A stretch of DNA of 43,581 nt. Origin: UBA668 sp049318165. Its GTDB lineage: Bacteria; Actinomycetota; Acidimicrobiia; Acidimicrobiales; Ilumatobacteraceae. Under the pieces are notes generated by a model, which saw only the letters and a program-made list of their open reading frames with translations, ran no database searches and was not told the DNA's origin. The position numbers and the translations under genes are program-made. Below are positions 23,911-32,244 of this stretch, piece after piece. Where the stretch lies: assembly GCA_049318165.1 (NCBI GenBank), contig JBMOGW010000001.1, positions 1 to 43,581 of the forward strand. The letters are read 5' to 3'. Position 1 is the first letter of the stretch. Each line of letters starts with the position of its first letter.

Positions 23911-25227
23911 ATGGCAGACCTGTTGGACATCTCCACCCGCATCATCGACAGCGGCCACGTCGACCAGCCGGTCAACCGCGTCACGAACGAGTTGAGCGAG
24001 GTGGCGGACGGCATCGCAATGGTCGAGAGCTTCAGCCACTGCGTCGCGCTCGACACCGCAGACGGCCTGGTGTGCTTCGACGCGTCCGGTGTCGGCACGG
24101 GTCAGGCGGTGCGCGAGTCGCTGCGCGGCTGGAGCACGCAGCGGGTGAGCCACCTCGTCTACACGCACGGTCATGCCGACCACGTCGGCGGCAGCATGTA
24201 CTTCGCGGACGACCAGCCGACGGTGGTCGGCCACGAGAACGTCGCCGCACGCCTCGACCGCTACGACTTCACCAACAACTGGAGCCTGATCATCAACCAC
24301 CGCCAGTTCGGCGGGATCTCGGGCGACCTGAACCTGACCGTGGGCGACGCGGGTGACCCACTCGCCGTGCCGGCGCTGACGGCACGCCGCTTCCTGCCCA
24401 AGGCGACACTGCGACCGGACCAGACGTTCGCGACGGAGCACCACATCACCGTGGGCGACACGCAGATCGACCTGCACCATGCCCGAGGCGAGACCGACGA
24501 TCACCTGTGGGCTTGGTTGCCCGACCGCAAGGCCGTGATGACGGGCGACTTCCTGATCTGGAACTTCCCGAATGCCGGCAACCCGCAGAAGGTGCAGCGC
24601 TACCCGATCGAGTGGGCCGCAGCGCTGCGGACCATGATCGCCCAGGGCCCCGAACTGCTGCTGCCCGCGCATGGCCTGCCGATCGTCGGCAAGGAGCGCA
24701 TCGCCCGCGTGCTCGACGATGTCGCCACCGCACTGGAGGACCTCGTGCGCGAAGTGGTCGCACGGATGAACGCGGGCGACACCCTCGACACGATCGTCCA
24801 CGCGGTGTCGGTGCCTCCGGAGACGCTCGCCAAGCCCTACCTGCGGCCGTTGTACGACGAGCCCGAGTTCGTGGTGCGCGGCATCTGGCGCCAATTCGGC
24901 GGTTGGTGGGACGGTGCCGCATCGCGCCTGAAGCCCTCCCCGGACGCGGTCGTCGCCGCAGCGGTCGCGGAGTTGGCGGGAGGAGCCGACGTGCTGGTGC
25001 GCCGCGCGCAGCAGGCCGCCTCGGACGGCGATCTGCGCCTGGCATGCCACTTCGCCGACTTCGCCGGCTGGGCAGCACCCGACGACCCGGATGTGCACGC
25101 CGCCCGAGCCGAGATCTTCCTCGCCCGGCGCAAGGCCGAACTGAGCCTGATGAGCAAGGGCATCTTCGCCGCCGCCGCCCGCGAGTCGCAGCAGGTCGTC
25201 GACCGCCACTCGCCTACTGACGGCTGA
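23911..25227 (+). CDS. Alkylsulfatase-like metallo-beta-lactamase-fold hydrolase
   Basis: This 438-aa protein has an N-terminal metallo-beta-lactamase domain (THGHADHVGG zinc motif near residue 88, GETDDHLWAWLP, MTGDFLIWNFPN, PAHGLPI). A C-terminal helical region (about 275-425) is typical of the dimerisation domain of SdsA/BDS1-type alkyl sulfatases. It probably hydrolyses sulfate esters, but this family also contains members of unknown substrate. No secretion signal is visible. The last 14 bp overlap the converging EamA gene. Confidence 0.82.
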   Translation: MADLLDISTRIIDSGHVDQPVNRVTNELSEVADGIAMVESFSHCVALDTADGLVCFDASGVGTGQAVRESLRGWSTQRVSHLVYTHGHADHVGGSMYFADDQPTVVGHENVAARLDRYDFTNNWSLIINHRQFGGISGDLNLTVGDAGDPLAVPALTARRFLPKATLRPDQTFATEHHITVGDTQIDLHHARGETDDHLWAWLPDRKAVMTGDFLIWNFPNAGNPQKVQRYPIEWAAALRTMIAQGPELLLPAHGLPIVGKERIARVLDDVATALEDLVREVVARMNAGDTLDTIVHAVSVPPETLAKPYLRPLYDEPEFVVRGIWRQFGGWWDGAASRLKPSPDAVVAAAVAELAGGADVLVRRAQQAASDGDLRLACHFADFAGWAAPDDPDVHAARAEIFLARRKAELSLMSKGIFAAAARESQQVVDRHSPTDG

Positions 25228-26056
25228 GCGTCACCACCACGACCGCCACGACGGCCAGCACCATCCCCACGGCCTGCCAGCGGCCGATGCGCTCCTTGTC
25301 GATCGTGCTCGCCAACACGACCGTGCTCGCCGGGTAGAGCGACGCGATCACGGCCACCACCGACAGCAGACCGCTGCGCGCGGCGGCGAGATAGAGCCAG
25401 TTCGACGACATGTCGATGGCGCCGACCACCATCGAGAGGTACAGCGACGGCCGATGCCCGGAGGGCCGGGCCCGCAACGACAGCGCGAGCACGACGAGCA
25501 TCGGCACCGACGACAGGCGCGCGATCACCAACGGCCAGAGCCCGGAGTCCGGGTCGGCACGATCGAATGCGACGAAGAGGATGCCGAAGCACACACCGAC
25601 GAGCACGGCGAGCACGAGGATCGAGCGGGGCGTGTTGTGCTGGTGGGTGCCGAGCGCGCCGCTCACCAGCGCGACGGCGACCACTGCGAGGACGATGCCG
25701 ATGAGCGACAGCGCCGACGGTCGCTCTCCGGTGCTCAGCGCCCAGACGACCGGCACCACGGCCCCCACGACGGCGCTCGTCGGGGCGACGACGGTGACGT
25801 CACCGTGCGACAGCCCGTGGTACAGCCCCGCGATGCCCAGCGCACCGGCCACGCCGCCGAAGGCAGACCAGGCCCAGGTCGCCGCGTCGGGCGCCGCGGT
25901 GCCCACGAATGCCACCGCGACCACGACGAGCACCAGGCTGACGATCTGCCCGAGCAGCGCCACCAACACGCTCGGTTGGTGGCGGCTGGCGCGCCCGCCC
26001 AGATAGTCGCCGACGCCGTAGACGAGCGCGGAGCCGAGTGCGAGGACGACGGGCAT
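25214..26056 (-). CDS. EamA/DMT-superfamily transporter
   Basis: This 280-aa, strongly hydrophobic protein has about ten predicted transmembrane segments and the two-repeat organisation of drug/metabolite (EamA) transporters (LALGSALVYGVGDYLGGRASRH early; VVAVIASLYPASTVVLA in the second half, the conserved EamA segment). The substrate is unknown. Tail-to-tail overlap with the hydrolase gene is 14 bp. No clear ribosome site or -10 box precedes the ATG. Confidence 0.88.
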   Translation of the reverse strand: MPVVLALGSALVYGVGDYLGGRASRHQPSVLVALLGQIVSLVLVVVAVAFVGTAAPDAATWAWSAFGGVAGALGIAGLYHGLSHGDVTVVAPTSAVVGAVVPVVWALSTGERPSALSLIGIVLAVVAVALVSGALGTHQHNTPRSILVLAVLVGVCFGILFVAFDRADPDSGLWPLVIARLSSVPMLVVLALSLRARPSGHRPSLYLSMVVGAIDMSSNWLYLAAARSGLLSVVAVIASLYPASTVVLASTIDKERIGRWQAVGMVLAVVAVVVVTLSRQ

Positions 26057-26107
26057 GGTCGCCCAGTCAAGCAGGTGGCCGACGCGACGCCGACGACCCG
26101 GTTCGGG

Positions 26108-26341
26108 TCAGCGCAGTTGCGACCGCACCATGTCGATCACGTCGTCGCGCAGCTCGTCCGGCGGGTCGAGCCACACCGCAGCGCTCGAGAGCAGCGGGGC
26201 GATCGCCTCGCTCGGCTCGTACGTGTACGCCATGACCGGCGCCAGTTCCATCGCCGCATCGTGTTCCGGTGTCCCCTCCGGCGTTCCATGCATGCCGACA
26301 GTACGCCCAACCGCTTCGTTCGGTTCCGAAACGGCGTACAC
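26108..26341 (-). CDS. Short protein downstream of ECF sigma factor (possible minimal anti-sigma)
   Basis: This 77-aa acidic protein starts with GTG 7 nt after the sigma stop; ATG 26293 is an alternative start giving 61 aa. The segment AVWLDPPDELRDDVIDMV resembles the end of the sigma-binding domain of RskA-type anti-sigma factors. There is no His-x3-Cys-x2-Cys zinc motif, no transmembrane helix and no extracytoplasmic domain. It is either a minimal soluble anti-sigma, a decayed one, or an unrelated small protein. The position argues for the first two. Confidence 0.55.
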   Translation of the reverse strand: MYAVSEPNEAVGRTVGMHGTPEGTPEHDAAMELAPVMAYTYEPSEAIAPLLSSAAVWLDPPDELRDDVIDMVRSQLR

Positions 26342-26348
26342 GCCGCCG

Positions 26349-26960
26349 TCAGAAGGCGAGGTCGGGCGCCCGCAAATGCGCGAGGCGCTGCGCGAGCGTG
26401 CGGTGCGCCCGGAACGAGCGGCTCTTCACCGTGCCGAGCGGCAGGGCGAGAATGTCGGAGATCTCCTGGTGGGTGAACCCGTCGAGGTGCTGCAGGCGCA
26501 CCACGTCGCGGTCGTCCGGGTGCAGCGACTCGATGGCGAGGCGCACCTGGGCGGTCTCCCATGCGGCGGTCTCGCTCGGCGGCAGGTACACCAGTGCACG
26601 ATCGCCGGCGTCAGCCTGCTCGATCGAGGTCACCGGGCGGCGGCTCTCGCGACGGGCGATGTCGATCGCCACGCGACGGGCGATCGTCGCCAGCCAGGGC
26701 GCGATCTCGCGGTCCACGTCGAGCGTGGCAGCGGCCCGCCACGCCTGCACGAACGTCTGCTGCACGGCCTCCTCGGCGAGCACGGCACGGCGCAGCACCT
26801 GATAGGCGACGCTGTGCACCATCCCCGAGTAGCGCTCGTACACGGCGCGCACGCCGCCTTCCTCGCCCCGTTGGAACGAGCGCAGCACGTGCGTGTCGTC
26901 GGCATCGGCCAACAACATTCCTTGGCCTGATTGCCGCACACGCAGCGTCGACGCGTTCAT
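26349..26960 (-). CDS. ECF-type RNA polymerase sigma factor
   Basis: This 203-aa group 4 sigma factor has region 2 at about residues 35-100 (YSGMVHSVAYQVLRRAVLAEE, QTFVQAWRAAATLD, WLATIARRVAIDIARRESRR). Region 4 is near 140-190 (LHPDDRDVVRLQHLDGFTHQEI, ALPLGTVKSRSFRAHRTLAQRL). It belongs to the broad RpoE/SigK-like set, usually held by an anti-sigma factor encoded next door. ATG 26960 is chosen for a GGAGG 10 nt upstream; further in-frame residues before it are not conserved-looking. It diverges from the double-PAS gene. Confidence 0.9.
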   Translation of the reverse strand: MNASTLRVRQSGQGMLLADADDTHVLRSFQRGEEGGVRAVYERYSGMVHSVAYQVLRRAVLAEEAVQQTFVQAWRAAATLDVDREIAPWLATIARRVAIDIARRESRRPVTSIEQADAGDRALVYLPPSETAAWETAQVRLAIESLHPDDRDVVRLQHLDGFTHQEISDILALPLGTVKSRSFRAHRTLAQRLAHLRAPDLAF

Positions 26961-27190
26961 TTGCTTCCGACCTCCCGCAAGGTCCGCGGCGCAACTCCCG
27001 TTGTCACGCCACTGTTGACTGTTCCGCCGCCAACAGGGAAATTGTCCCAGTTCCTGTCGGAATTCTCCATCGGACATTGGTCTGAGGACCTGCGACCCAC
27101 CGCCACACGCCGCGTCTGGCGCGTTTCAACTGTGCGATGTGTTGTGGCACACTTTCAGGTGGTTCGCGGCGAGTCGGAGGGGCAACGGCG
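26961..27190. other. 230-nt divergent intergenic region between ECF sigma and PAS gene
   Basis: No gene is visible. It holds several short inverted repeats, for example CTGTT/AACAG around 27016-27034 and ACAGG/CCTGT around 27033-27058. Read on the minus strand there are two GGAAC motifs of the kind found in ECF -35 elements, but no matching -10 at 16-17 nt. Both flanking genes have purine-rich ribosome sites. Promoters are expected here but I cannot place them. Confidence 0.4.
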
Positions 27191-27904
27191 ATGTCAGACA
27201 CACCGAGCACGATCCCGGCGTTCCAGGACATCGTGCTCCGGCACAGCACCGACGCCGCGCTCCTGCTGCACCCGCAGGACGGTGTGGTCTACGTCAGCCC
27301 TGCGTGCGAGCACGTCACCGGGCTGCCGAGCACCCGGTTCATGGGGATGATGGCTGCCGACTGGGTGCACCCCGAGGACGTCCCTTCGGCGATCGAGCAG
27401 CGCCGCCTCGCCGACGAGGACGGCCACAGCGGCCCCACCCTGCTCCGCGGCCGTCACGGCGACGGCGACTATCACTGGTACGAAGCCGAGTGGTGGCACG
27501 TGGCGACGAACCACACCGTGCTGCACATCCGCAACGCGCAGAGCCAGCAGGCAGCGATCACCTCCGCGGTACGCGATCTCGCCCTGCTCACCGCGGTGCT
27601 CGAGCACAGTGGCACGGTGGCGATGCGCGTCGACCCCGCGGGCCCGGTGCGCTTTCTCTCCGGATCGGCCGCCGCGCTCGGCTGGCGCGCCGGTGTTCCG
27701 GCGCCCTCGACCTGGTGGTCACTCGTGCATCCCGAGGATCACCGGCGCTTCACGGCGACGGTGCTCGGCGACCCGTCGCGCGACGCCATCGTGCACTTCT
27801 CGGACGGCGACGGCGGGTGGCGGGCGTGGCGGATCCGCACCGTCGACCTGCAGCGCGACCCCCGAGTGGGTGCCGTGATCCTCTACGCCACCGCCGCATC
27901 CTGA
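27191..27904 (+). CDS. Double-PAS protein without output domain
   Basis: This 237-aa cytoplasmic protein is made of two PAS-like domains. The first spans about residues 10-115 (VVYVSPACEHVTGLPSTRFM, WVHPEDVPSAIEQ). The second spans about 125-235 (GTVAMRVDPAGPVRFLSGSA, SLVHPEDHRRF). No kinase, GGDEF, HTH or other effector part follows. It may sense a ligand and act by protein contact, perhaps with the divergent ECF system (inference). ATG 27191 has GGAGG upstream. Confidence 0.75.
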   Translation: MSDTPSTIPAFQDIVLRHSTDAALLLHPQDGVVYVSPACEHVTGLPSTRFMGMMAADWVHPEDVPSAIEQRRLADEDGHSGPTLLRGRHGDGDYHWYEAEWWHVATNHTVLHIRNAQSQQAAITSAVRDLALLTAVLEHSGTVAMRVDPAGPVRFLSGSAAALGWRAGVPAPSTWWSLVHPEDHRRFTATVLGDPSRDAIVHFSDGDGGWRAWRIRTVDLQRDPRVGAVILYATAAS

Positions 27905-27944
27905 CGGGTGCGACCCTCGTCGTGGCGTCTGTGATGATGAGGGC

Positions 27945-28733
27945 GTGACGTTCTTCAGCCTCAGCACATGGACGCTCGTCGTCGTCCTGACCCTGATCAT
28001 CGGCGGCGCCACGGCCCTCGGCGTGTACCTCGGCCAGCGGGTGCGTTCACATCCGGACGGTAACGCCGAGCCGGTCGGCGTGGTGCAGGCGGCGATGCTG
28101 GGGCTGGTGGGTCTGCTGCTCGCGTTCGGGCTGTCGATGGCCGTCGGCCGCTACGAGACCCGACGAGCCATCGTCGTGCAGGAGTCCAACGACATCGGCA
28201 CCACGTATCTGCGTGCACAGCTGCTGTCCGAGCCCGAGCGGACCGAGTCGATGGACCTCCTGCGCACGTACACCGACGCCACCATCGTGATGGCGGACCA
28301 GGTACCCGGGACCACGGCGTTCCGCGAATCCGTCGCCGACGTGGAGCGCCTGCAGAACGAGCTGTGGACGATCGCCGGCGCCGCTGTCGCGAAGGACTCG
28401 GTGGGCACGGCACCGAAGCTCTACATCGAGACGTTGAACGACACGATCGACATTCACACCGACCGCCTTGCGTCGCTGAACAACCGTGTTCCCGGCTCGG
28501 TGGAGGCGCTGCAGGTGATCGCCGCCGCGTTCGCCGCGGGAGCGCTGGCGATGTACCTCACGGTGATCGGCCGCAGCCTCGTGTCGCTGATCCTCGTGTC
28601 CGCGGTGCTGATGGTGATCCTGTTCGTGTCGTTCGACCTGGATCGCCCCCAGCGTGGCGTCATCACCGTGCCGTTCACGGCGCTGGTGGACGTCCGGGCC
28701 TCGATGGACGGACCGCCGGCCGTCGTGCCGTGA
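27945..28733 (+). CDS. DUF4239-like integral membrane protein
   Basis: This 262-aa membrane protein has two N-terminal helices (about 8-28 and 48-66), a soluble middle (YETRRAIVVQESNDIGTTYLRA, LRTYTDATIVMADQVPG) and two C-terminal helices (about 190-230). The order and the ETRR...VQEANAIGTTYLRA-type segment fit DUF4239 (bestrophin-like) proteins of unknown function. The start is GTG 27945; the preceding ATGs are in another frame. Confidence 0.75.
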   Translation: MTFFSLSTWTLVVVLTLIIGGATALGVYLGQRVRSHPDGNAEPVGVVQAAMLGLVGLLLAFGLSMAVGRYETRRAIVVQESNDIGTTYLRAQLLSEPERTESMDLLRTYTDATIVMADQVPGTTAFRESVADVERLQNELWTIAGAAVAKDSVGTAPKLYIETLNDTIDIHTDRLASLNNRVPGSVEALQVIAAAFAAGALAMYLTVIGRSLVSLILVSAVLMVILFVSFDLDRPQRGVITVPFTALVDVRASMDGPPAVVP

Positions 28734-28749
28734 CGGCACCGAACCGGAG

Positions 28750-28823
28750 TGGGCGTGGCGGGACTCGAACCCGAGACCTCCACCGTGTCATGGTGGCGCT
28801 CTAACCAACTGAGCTACACGCCC
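28750..28823 (-). tRNA. tRNA-Val (anticodon GAC)
   Basis: On the minus strand the sequence folds as a full cloverleaf. The acceptor GGGCGTG pairs with CACGCCC, the D arm contains AGCTCAGTTGGTTAGAGC, the anticodon stem CCACC/GGTGG encloses loop ATGACAC, and the T arm contains GGTTCGAGTCC. The anticodon GAC reads GUC/GUU valine codons. The discriminator is A, and the 3' CCA is not encoded (CTC follows). Confidence 0.96.
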
Positions 28824-28890
28824 TCGATTGCGTCGCAACGCTACCCCACCGGGCGCGTCGCGCCAACGTGTGAACCCTCGAAGCAGCGCC

Positions 28891-31800
28891 TCAGGTGCTC
28901 GACGCCCGTCGGCCCTGCAGCGGGTCGTCGATCCAACTCAGCACCTCGCCCAGGTCGACGGGCTTGGGGATGAACGCGTCGGCACCGAGCGCGCCCAGCC
29001 GACCACGAACGTCCTGCGCGGCGTCTGCGCTGATCACCACCACCGGCACGGTGGCCGTGCGCTGGTCCGTACGCAGCCGGCGCAGCACCTCCTCCCCAGG
29101 GATGTCGGGCAGATGCAGATCGAGCAGCACGAGGTCGGGAACGTCCGCAAGCGCCCAGCCCAGCGCCGACTCCCCAGTCGATGCCTCGCGGAGCTCCACG
29201 CCCTCGCGACGCTCGACGATCGAACGCATCAGCATCGCGTTGGCCGGGTTGTCCTCGACGTACAGGACGACACGTCCCACGTTCGCGTCGGCAGGCGCGC
29301 CGGAGACGCCGTCGGTGGTGTCGACCGACATCGGCACGGCGACCGTGCGGGGCAGCACGAGCGTGAACACCGACCCGACGTGCGGCGTGGAGCGCACCTC
29401 GATGCGGCCGTGCATCATCTCCGCGAGGCCGCGGGACAGGGCCAGACCGATACCGGTGCCTTCGATCCCTGAGGCCTCCGCGCCGAGCCGATCGAAGGGC
29501 TCGAACAACCGAGGCAGCAGTTCTGGTGCGATGCCGAGGCCGTCGTCCTCCACGTCGATCGCGACGCAGTCGACGTCCAGTTCGCGACACACGACGCGGA
29601 CGGCCCCACCCGTGGTGTTGTACTTGATGGCGTTCGACAACAGGTTGAGCAACACCTGAATGGTCCGCTGTCGGTCCACGAACACGAGCGTGTCGCATGC
29701 CGTCGGATCGAAGTGCGGCAGCGTCACCTGGTGCGCGTCGCCGAGTGGGCGAACCAGCTCGATCGCCTGACCGACCAGGTCCGACACCATCACGGCCTCG
29801 AGCGACATCGACATCCGCCCTGATTCGATGCGCGCGATGTCGAGCACCTCGTTGATCAATTCGAGCAGGTGGCGGCCGCCGGTGAGGATCTGCTCGACCG
29901 CTTGATGCTGACCTGTCGGCAGGTCGTCCATCTCCAGCAGTTGACCGAATCCGAGCACTGCGTTGAGCGGCGTGCGCAGTTCGTGGCTCATGCGCGACAG
30001 GAACGCCGTCTTGGCGGTGTTGGCCTCCTTCGCCTCACGCTCGGACGCGGTGAGCCGCTCGCTGTACTCGACCTCTGCCTGTGCGTCGCGCCAACTGGTC
30101 GCGTAGAAGCGGACGTTCCCGTGCTCGTCGACGATCGCGCGCATCCGGCGGTCGACCCAGTGCGCCTCACCATTGGGACGGCGAATGCGGATGTGGCCGG
30201 TGATGAGTTCACCGCCGTGCATCACGGTCCGCTGCGCCGCGGTTCGCGCTCGGTCGTCCTCGAAGAACAGGTCGTCGCCCGGGGTGCCGAGCAGTTCCTC
30301 CGGCGGGACACCGACGATCTGCTGTGTCGCGCCGTTGGCCCACACGATGGTGCCGTCGGACGCGTAGATGAGGAACACGTCGCTCGACAGTTCCGCCATC
30401 AGTCGGTCACGTTCCTGCGCCTCGGCGAGCGCGTGCGCCGCTTCGACCCGCTCGGTGACGTCGCGCAGCAGACCCACCGCGCCCGGCCGACCGTCGGGGG
30501 CGGGCGCCGGCTGGCCGGACGCCTCGATCCACCGGTAACTGCCGTTCTTGTGGCGCATTCGCATCACCTGCTGGCCGCCGTCGCCACGCATCGACTGCTC
30601 GCGCAGTGTCACCGCCATGCCCCGGTCCTCCGGGTGCCAGAAGTCGGTCAGCTGGCGCCCGACCAGGTCCTCGGGCTGCCATCCGAGGATGCCGGTGATC
30701 GCCGACGAGACGTACACCGGGATGCCGTCGATCTGCTGGATCACGACATCGGTGATGTTGTCGAGCACGAACCGCAGCCGTTCCTCGCTCTCGCGCAGGC
30801 GCTCGCGCACGCTGCGCTCGGCATCGATGCTGCGCCACCCGGCGACCCGACCGATCACCGTGCCCGTCGGCGAGAACAACGGTCGCGTCACCGACGACAT
30901 CCACCTGACGTCGCCATCAGCGGTGAAGACACGCATCTCGAAACGCGCGTCGCGCCCACCGTTGACGTCGGACTGCGCCTGCGCCAACACCGGCAGGTCG
31001 TCGGGGTGCACGTGGTCGGCCACCGGGCTGCCGATCATCTCCCACGAGGACCTGCCGAGCATGTGCCGGACCGACTCGGAGATCCACTCGATCACGCCGT
31101 CGCGGTCTGCCTGGAGCACGACGTCGGTCGCGTTCTCGACGAGCAGCCGCATCCGCTCCTCGCTCTGACGGAGCCGTTCGCGGACGCGGTGCTCCTCGTC
31201 CACGTCGCGCCAGCTCGAGATCATCCCGGTGATGTTGCCCAGCTCGTCGCGGATGGGTCGGGCTCGCACGGAGAGCCAGACGTACTTCCCGTCCCGCGCC
31301 ATGTACCGCACCTCGAACGACCCCTCGGGATACTCGCCGTGCCCGGCGCGGGACCTCGCCTCCTGCAGGCGCACCCGGTCGTCGGGATGCAGCAGGTGGT
31401 CGTTGGTACGGCCGACCATCTCGTGTGGCAGCCAGCCGAGACGCTCGGTGATGGACGGCGACACCCATCGCACGATGCCGTGGTTGTCCACCTGCACCAC
31501 GACGTCGGAAGAGTGCTCCGCGAGCAGCCGGTACTGAGCCTCGCGGTCTGCCAGCGCCACCCGCGCCTGGTGCGCGTCGTGGACGTCGCGCCACCCGGAG
31601 ATTCGGCCGACGATGTGGTCGTGCTCGTCGCGCACCGGCCGGAGCAACACCGACATCCAGCGACGACCCCCGTCACGGGTGATGACCCGCGCTTCGATGT
31701 CGACCTCGCGGCCACCCAGAGCCTCGCCGGCGGTCAGCCCGGCAGCGCGCAGGTCGGCCGGGTCGATGAAGTCGAACATCGGGCGACCGACCACCTCGTC

Positions 31801-31965
31801 CGGGGCCCATCCGAGCACGGTGTGCACGGAGGGCGACACCGACTCGAAGTGGCCGTCCACGGAGACCCGACCGACCACGTCCGTGGCCAGTTCAGCGAGC
31901 AGGTCCGCGCTCGCCGACACCGCCGCCACGGTGTCCGGTTCCTGCTCCGGTGGGGTCACACGCAC
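28891..31965 (-). CDS. Hybrid sensor histidine kinase with five PAS domains and a receiver
   Basis: This 1024-aa protein has no transmembrane segment. Five tandem PAS/PAC units occupy about residues 20-640; each has a W-x-P-E-E/D-type loop, a HPxD segment and a closing WRDV-type end. The HisKA motif SHELRTPLNAV carries phospho-acceptor His661. The HATPase has NLLSNAIKYN, DDGLGIAPELL and GTGIGLALSRGL. A C-terminal receiver has Asp949 in VLLDLHLPD and the conserved Lys in FIPKPVD. It is a cytoplasmic sensor with no DNA-binding output of its own. Start GTG 31965 has GGAAAGG upstream and a TACCCT box at 31994. It is divergent from the GGDEF-EAL gene. Confidence 0.93.
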   Translation of the reverse strand: MRVTPPEQEPDTVAAVSASADLLAELATDVVGRVSVDGHFESVSPSVHTVLGWAPDEVVGRPMFDFIDPADLRAAGLTAGEALGGREVDIEARVITRDGGRRWMSVLLRPVRDEHDHIVGRISGWRDVHDAHQARVALADREAQYRLLAEHSSDVVVQVDNHGIVRWVSPSITERLGWLPHEMVGRTNDHLLHPDDRVRLQEARSRAGHGEYPEGSFEVRYMARDGKYVWLSVRARPIRDELGNITGMISSWRDVDEEHRVRERLRQSEERMRLLVENATDVVLQADRDGVIEWISESVRHMLGRSSWEMIGSPVADHVHPDDLPVLAQAQSDVNGGRDARFEMRVFTADGDVRWMSSVTRPLFSPTGTVIGRVAGWRSIDAERSVRERLRESEERLRFVLDNITDVVIQQIDGIPVYVSSAITGILGWQPEDLVGRQLTDFWHPEDRGMAVTLREQSMRGDGGQQVMRMRHKNGSYRWIEASGQPAPAPDGRPGAVGLLRDVTERVEAAHALAEAQERDRLMAELSSDVFLIYASDGTIVWANGATQQIVGVPPEELLGTPGDDLFFEDDRARTAAQRTVMHGGELITGHIRIRRPNGEAHWVDRRMRAIVDEHGNVRFYATSWRDAQAEVEYSERLTASEREAKEANTAKTAFLSRMSHELRTPLNAVLGFGQLLEMDDLPTGQHQAVEQILTGGRHLLELINEVLDIARIESGRMSMSLEAVMVSDLVGQAIELVRPLGDAHQVTLPHFDPTACDTLVFVDRQRTIQVLLNLLSNAIKYNTTGGAVRVVCRELDVDCVAIDVEDDGLGIAPELLPRLFEPFDRLGAEASGIEGTGIGLALSRGLAEMMHGRIEVRSTPHVGSVFTLVLPRTVAVPMSVDTTDGVSGAPADANVGRVVLYVEDNPANAMLMRSIVERREGVELREASTGESALGWALADVPDLVLLDLHLPDIPGEEVLRRLRTDQRTATVPVVVISADAAQDVRGRLGALGADAFIPKPVDLGEVLSWIDDPLQGRRASST

Positions 31966-31993
31966 GCCCTTTCCGACCTGTACCTCCAGGGCG

Positions 31994-31999
31994 AGGGTA
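31994..31999 (-). promoter_or_regulatory. -10 box (TACCCT) for the hybrid histidine kinase
   Basis: TACCCT is 28 nt before GTG 31965, giving a leader of about 20 nt that contains GGAGG and GGAAAGG ribosome-site candidates. This promoter is thus not of the leaderless kind. Confidence 0.4.
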
Positions 32000-32102
32000 G
32001 GCCACGGCCCGAGGTCGCGCCACCGCCTTCGGTCCCTACTCCCGGCGGATCACTCAGGACGCGCGCCGCGCGCGGACGCTTCGGCACAGTGGGTACACCG
32101 AT

Positions 32103-32117
32103 CTCACCCTGCGTGAG
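32103..32117. promoter_or_regulatory. BldD-like operator between the hybrid kinase and GGDEF-EAL genes
   Basis: CTCACCCTGCGTGAG is a perfect palindrome in its arms (CTCAC/GTGAG, extended by T/A on both sides). It fits the BldD consensus GTNACNCWGNGTNAC at 9 of 11 defined positions; the two mismatches are the symmetric outermost bases. It lies 127 nt before the GGDEF-EAL ATG and about 100 nt upstream of the kinase -10 box. A BldD homologue is encoded 3 kb away. Confidence 0.5.
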
Positions 32118-32244
32118 AAGTGCGTGCTCGCACGACGGCCCCAAGATCAGGAGTTGCTCACGTCGGTCCGGTGGGCATTTGGTCCATGGTCGTAGCCGCC
32201 GATGGCGTTGTACAACGGCGTTCAGCAGGCAAGGAGGATCACCC

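Noticed and set aside
22315..25209. 964-codon open frame on the minus strand opposite the cupin, dehydrogenase and hydrolase genes
   Set aside because: Antisense shadow caused by high GC; composition is Arg/His/Val-rich with no domain, while the plus-strand genes have clear motifs.
26985..27065. Two minus-strand GGAAC motifs as ECF autoregulatory -35 elements
   Set aside because: No matching -10 (CGTT/GTC type) at 16-17 nt, so a promoter cannot be claimed.
27145..27165. Sigma-54-like TGGCAC near the start of the PAS gene
   Set aside because: The required -12 TTGC at correct spacing is absent, and sigma-54 is generally missing from Actinomycetota.
28747..28749. Encoded CCA end of tRNA-Val
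   Set aside because: The three bases after the discriminator read CTC on the tRNA strand, so CCA must be added after transcription.
29869..32244. Long open extension upstream of the GGDEF-EAL start on the plus strand
   Set aside because: It is antisense to the hybrid kinase, lacks any PAS or other motif, and the AGGAGG before ATG 32245 marks the real start.
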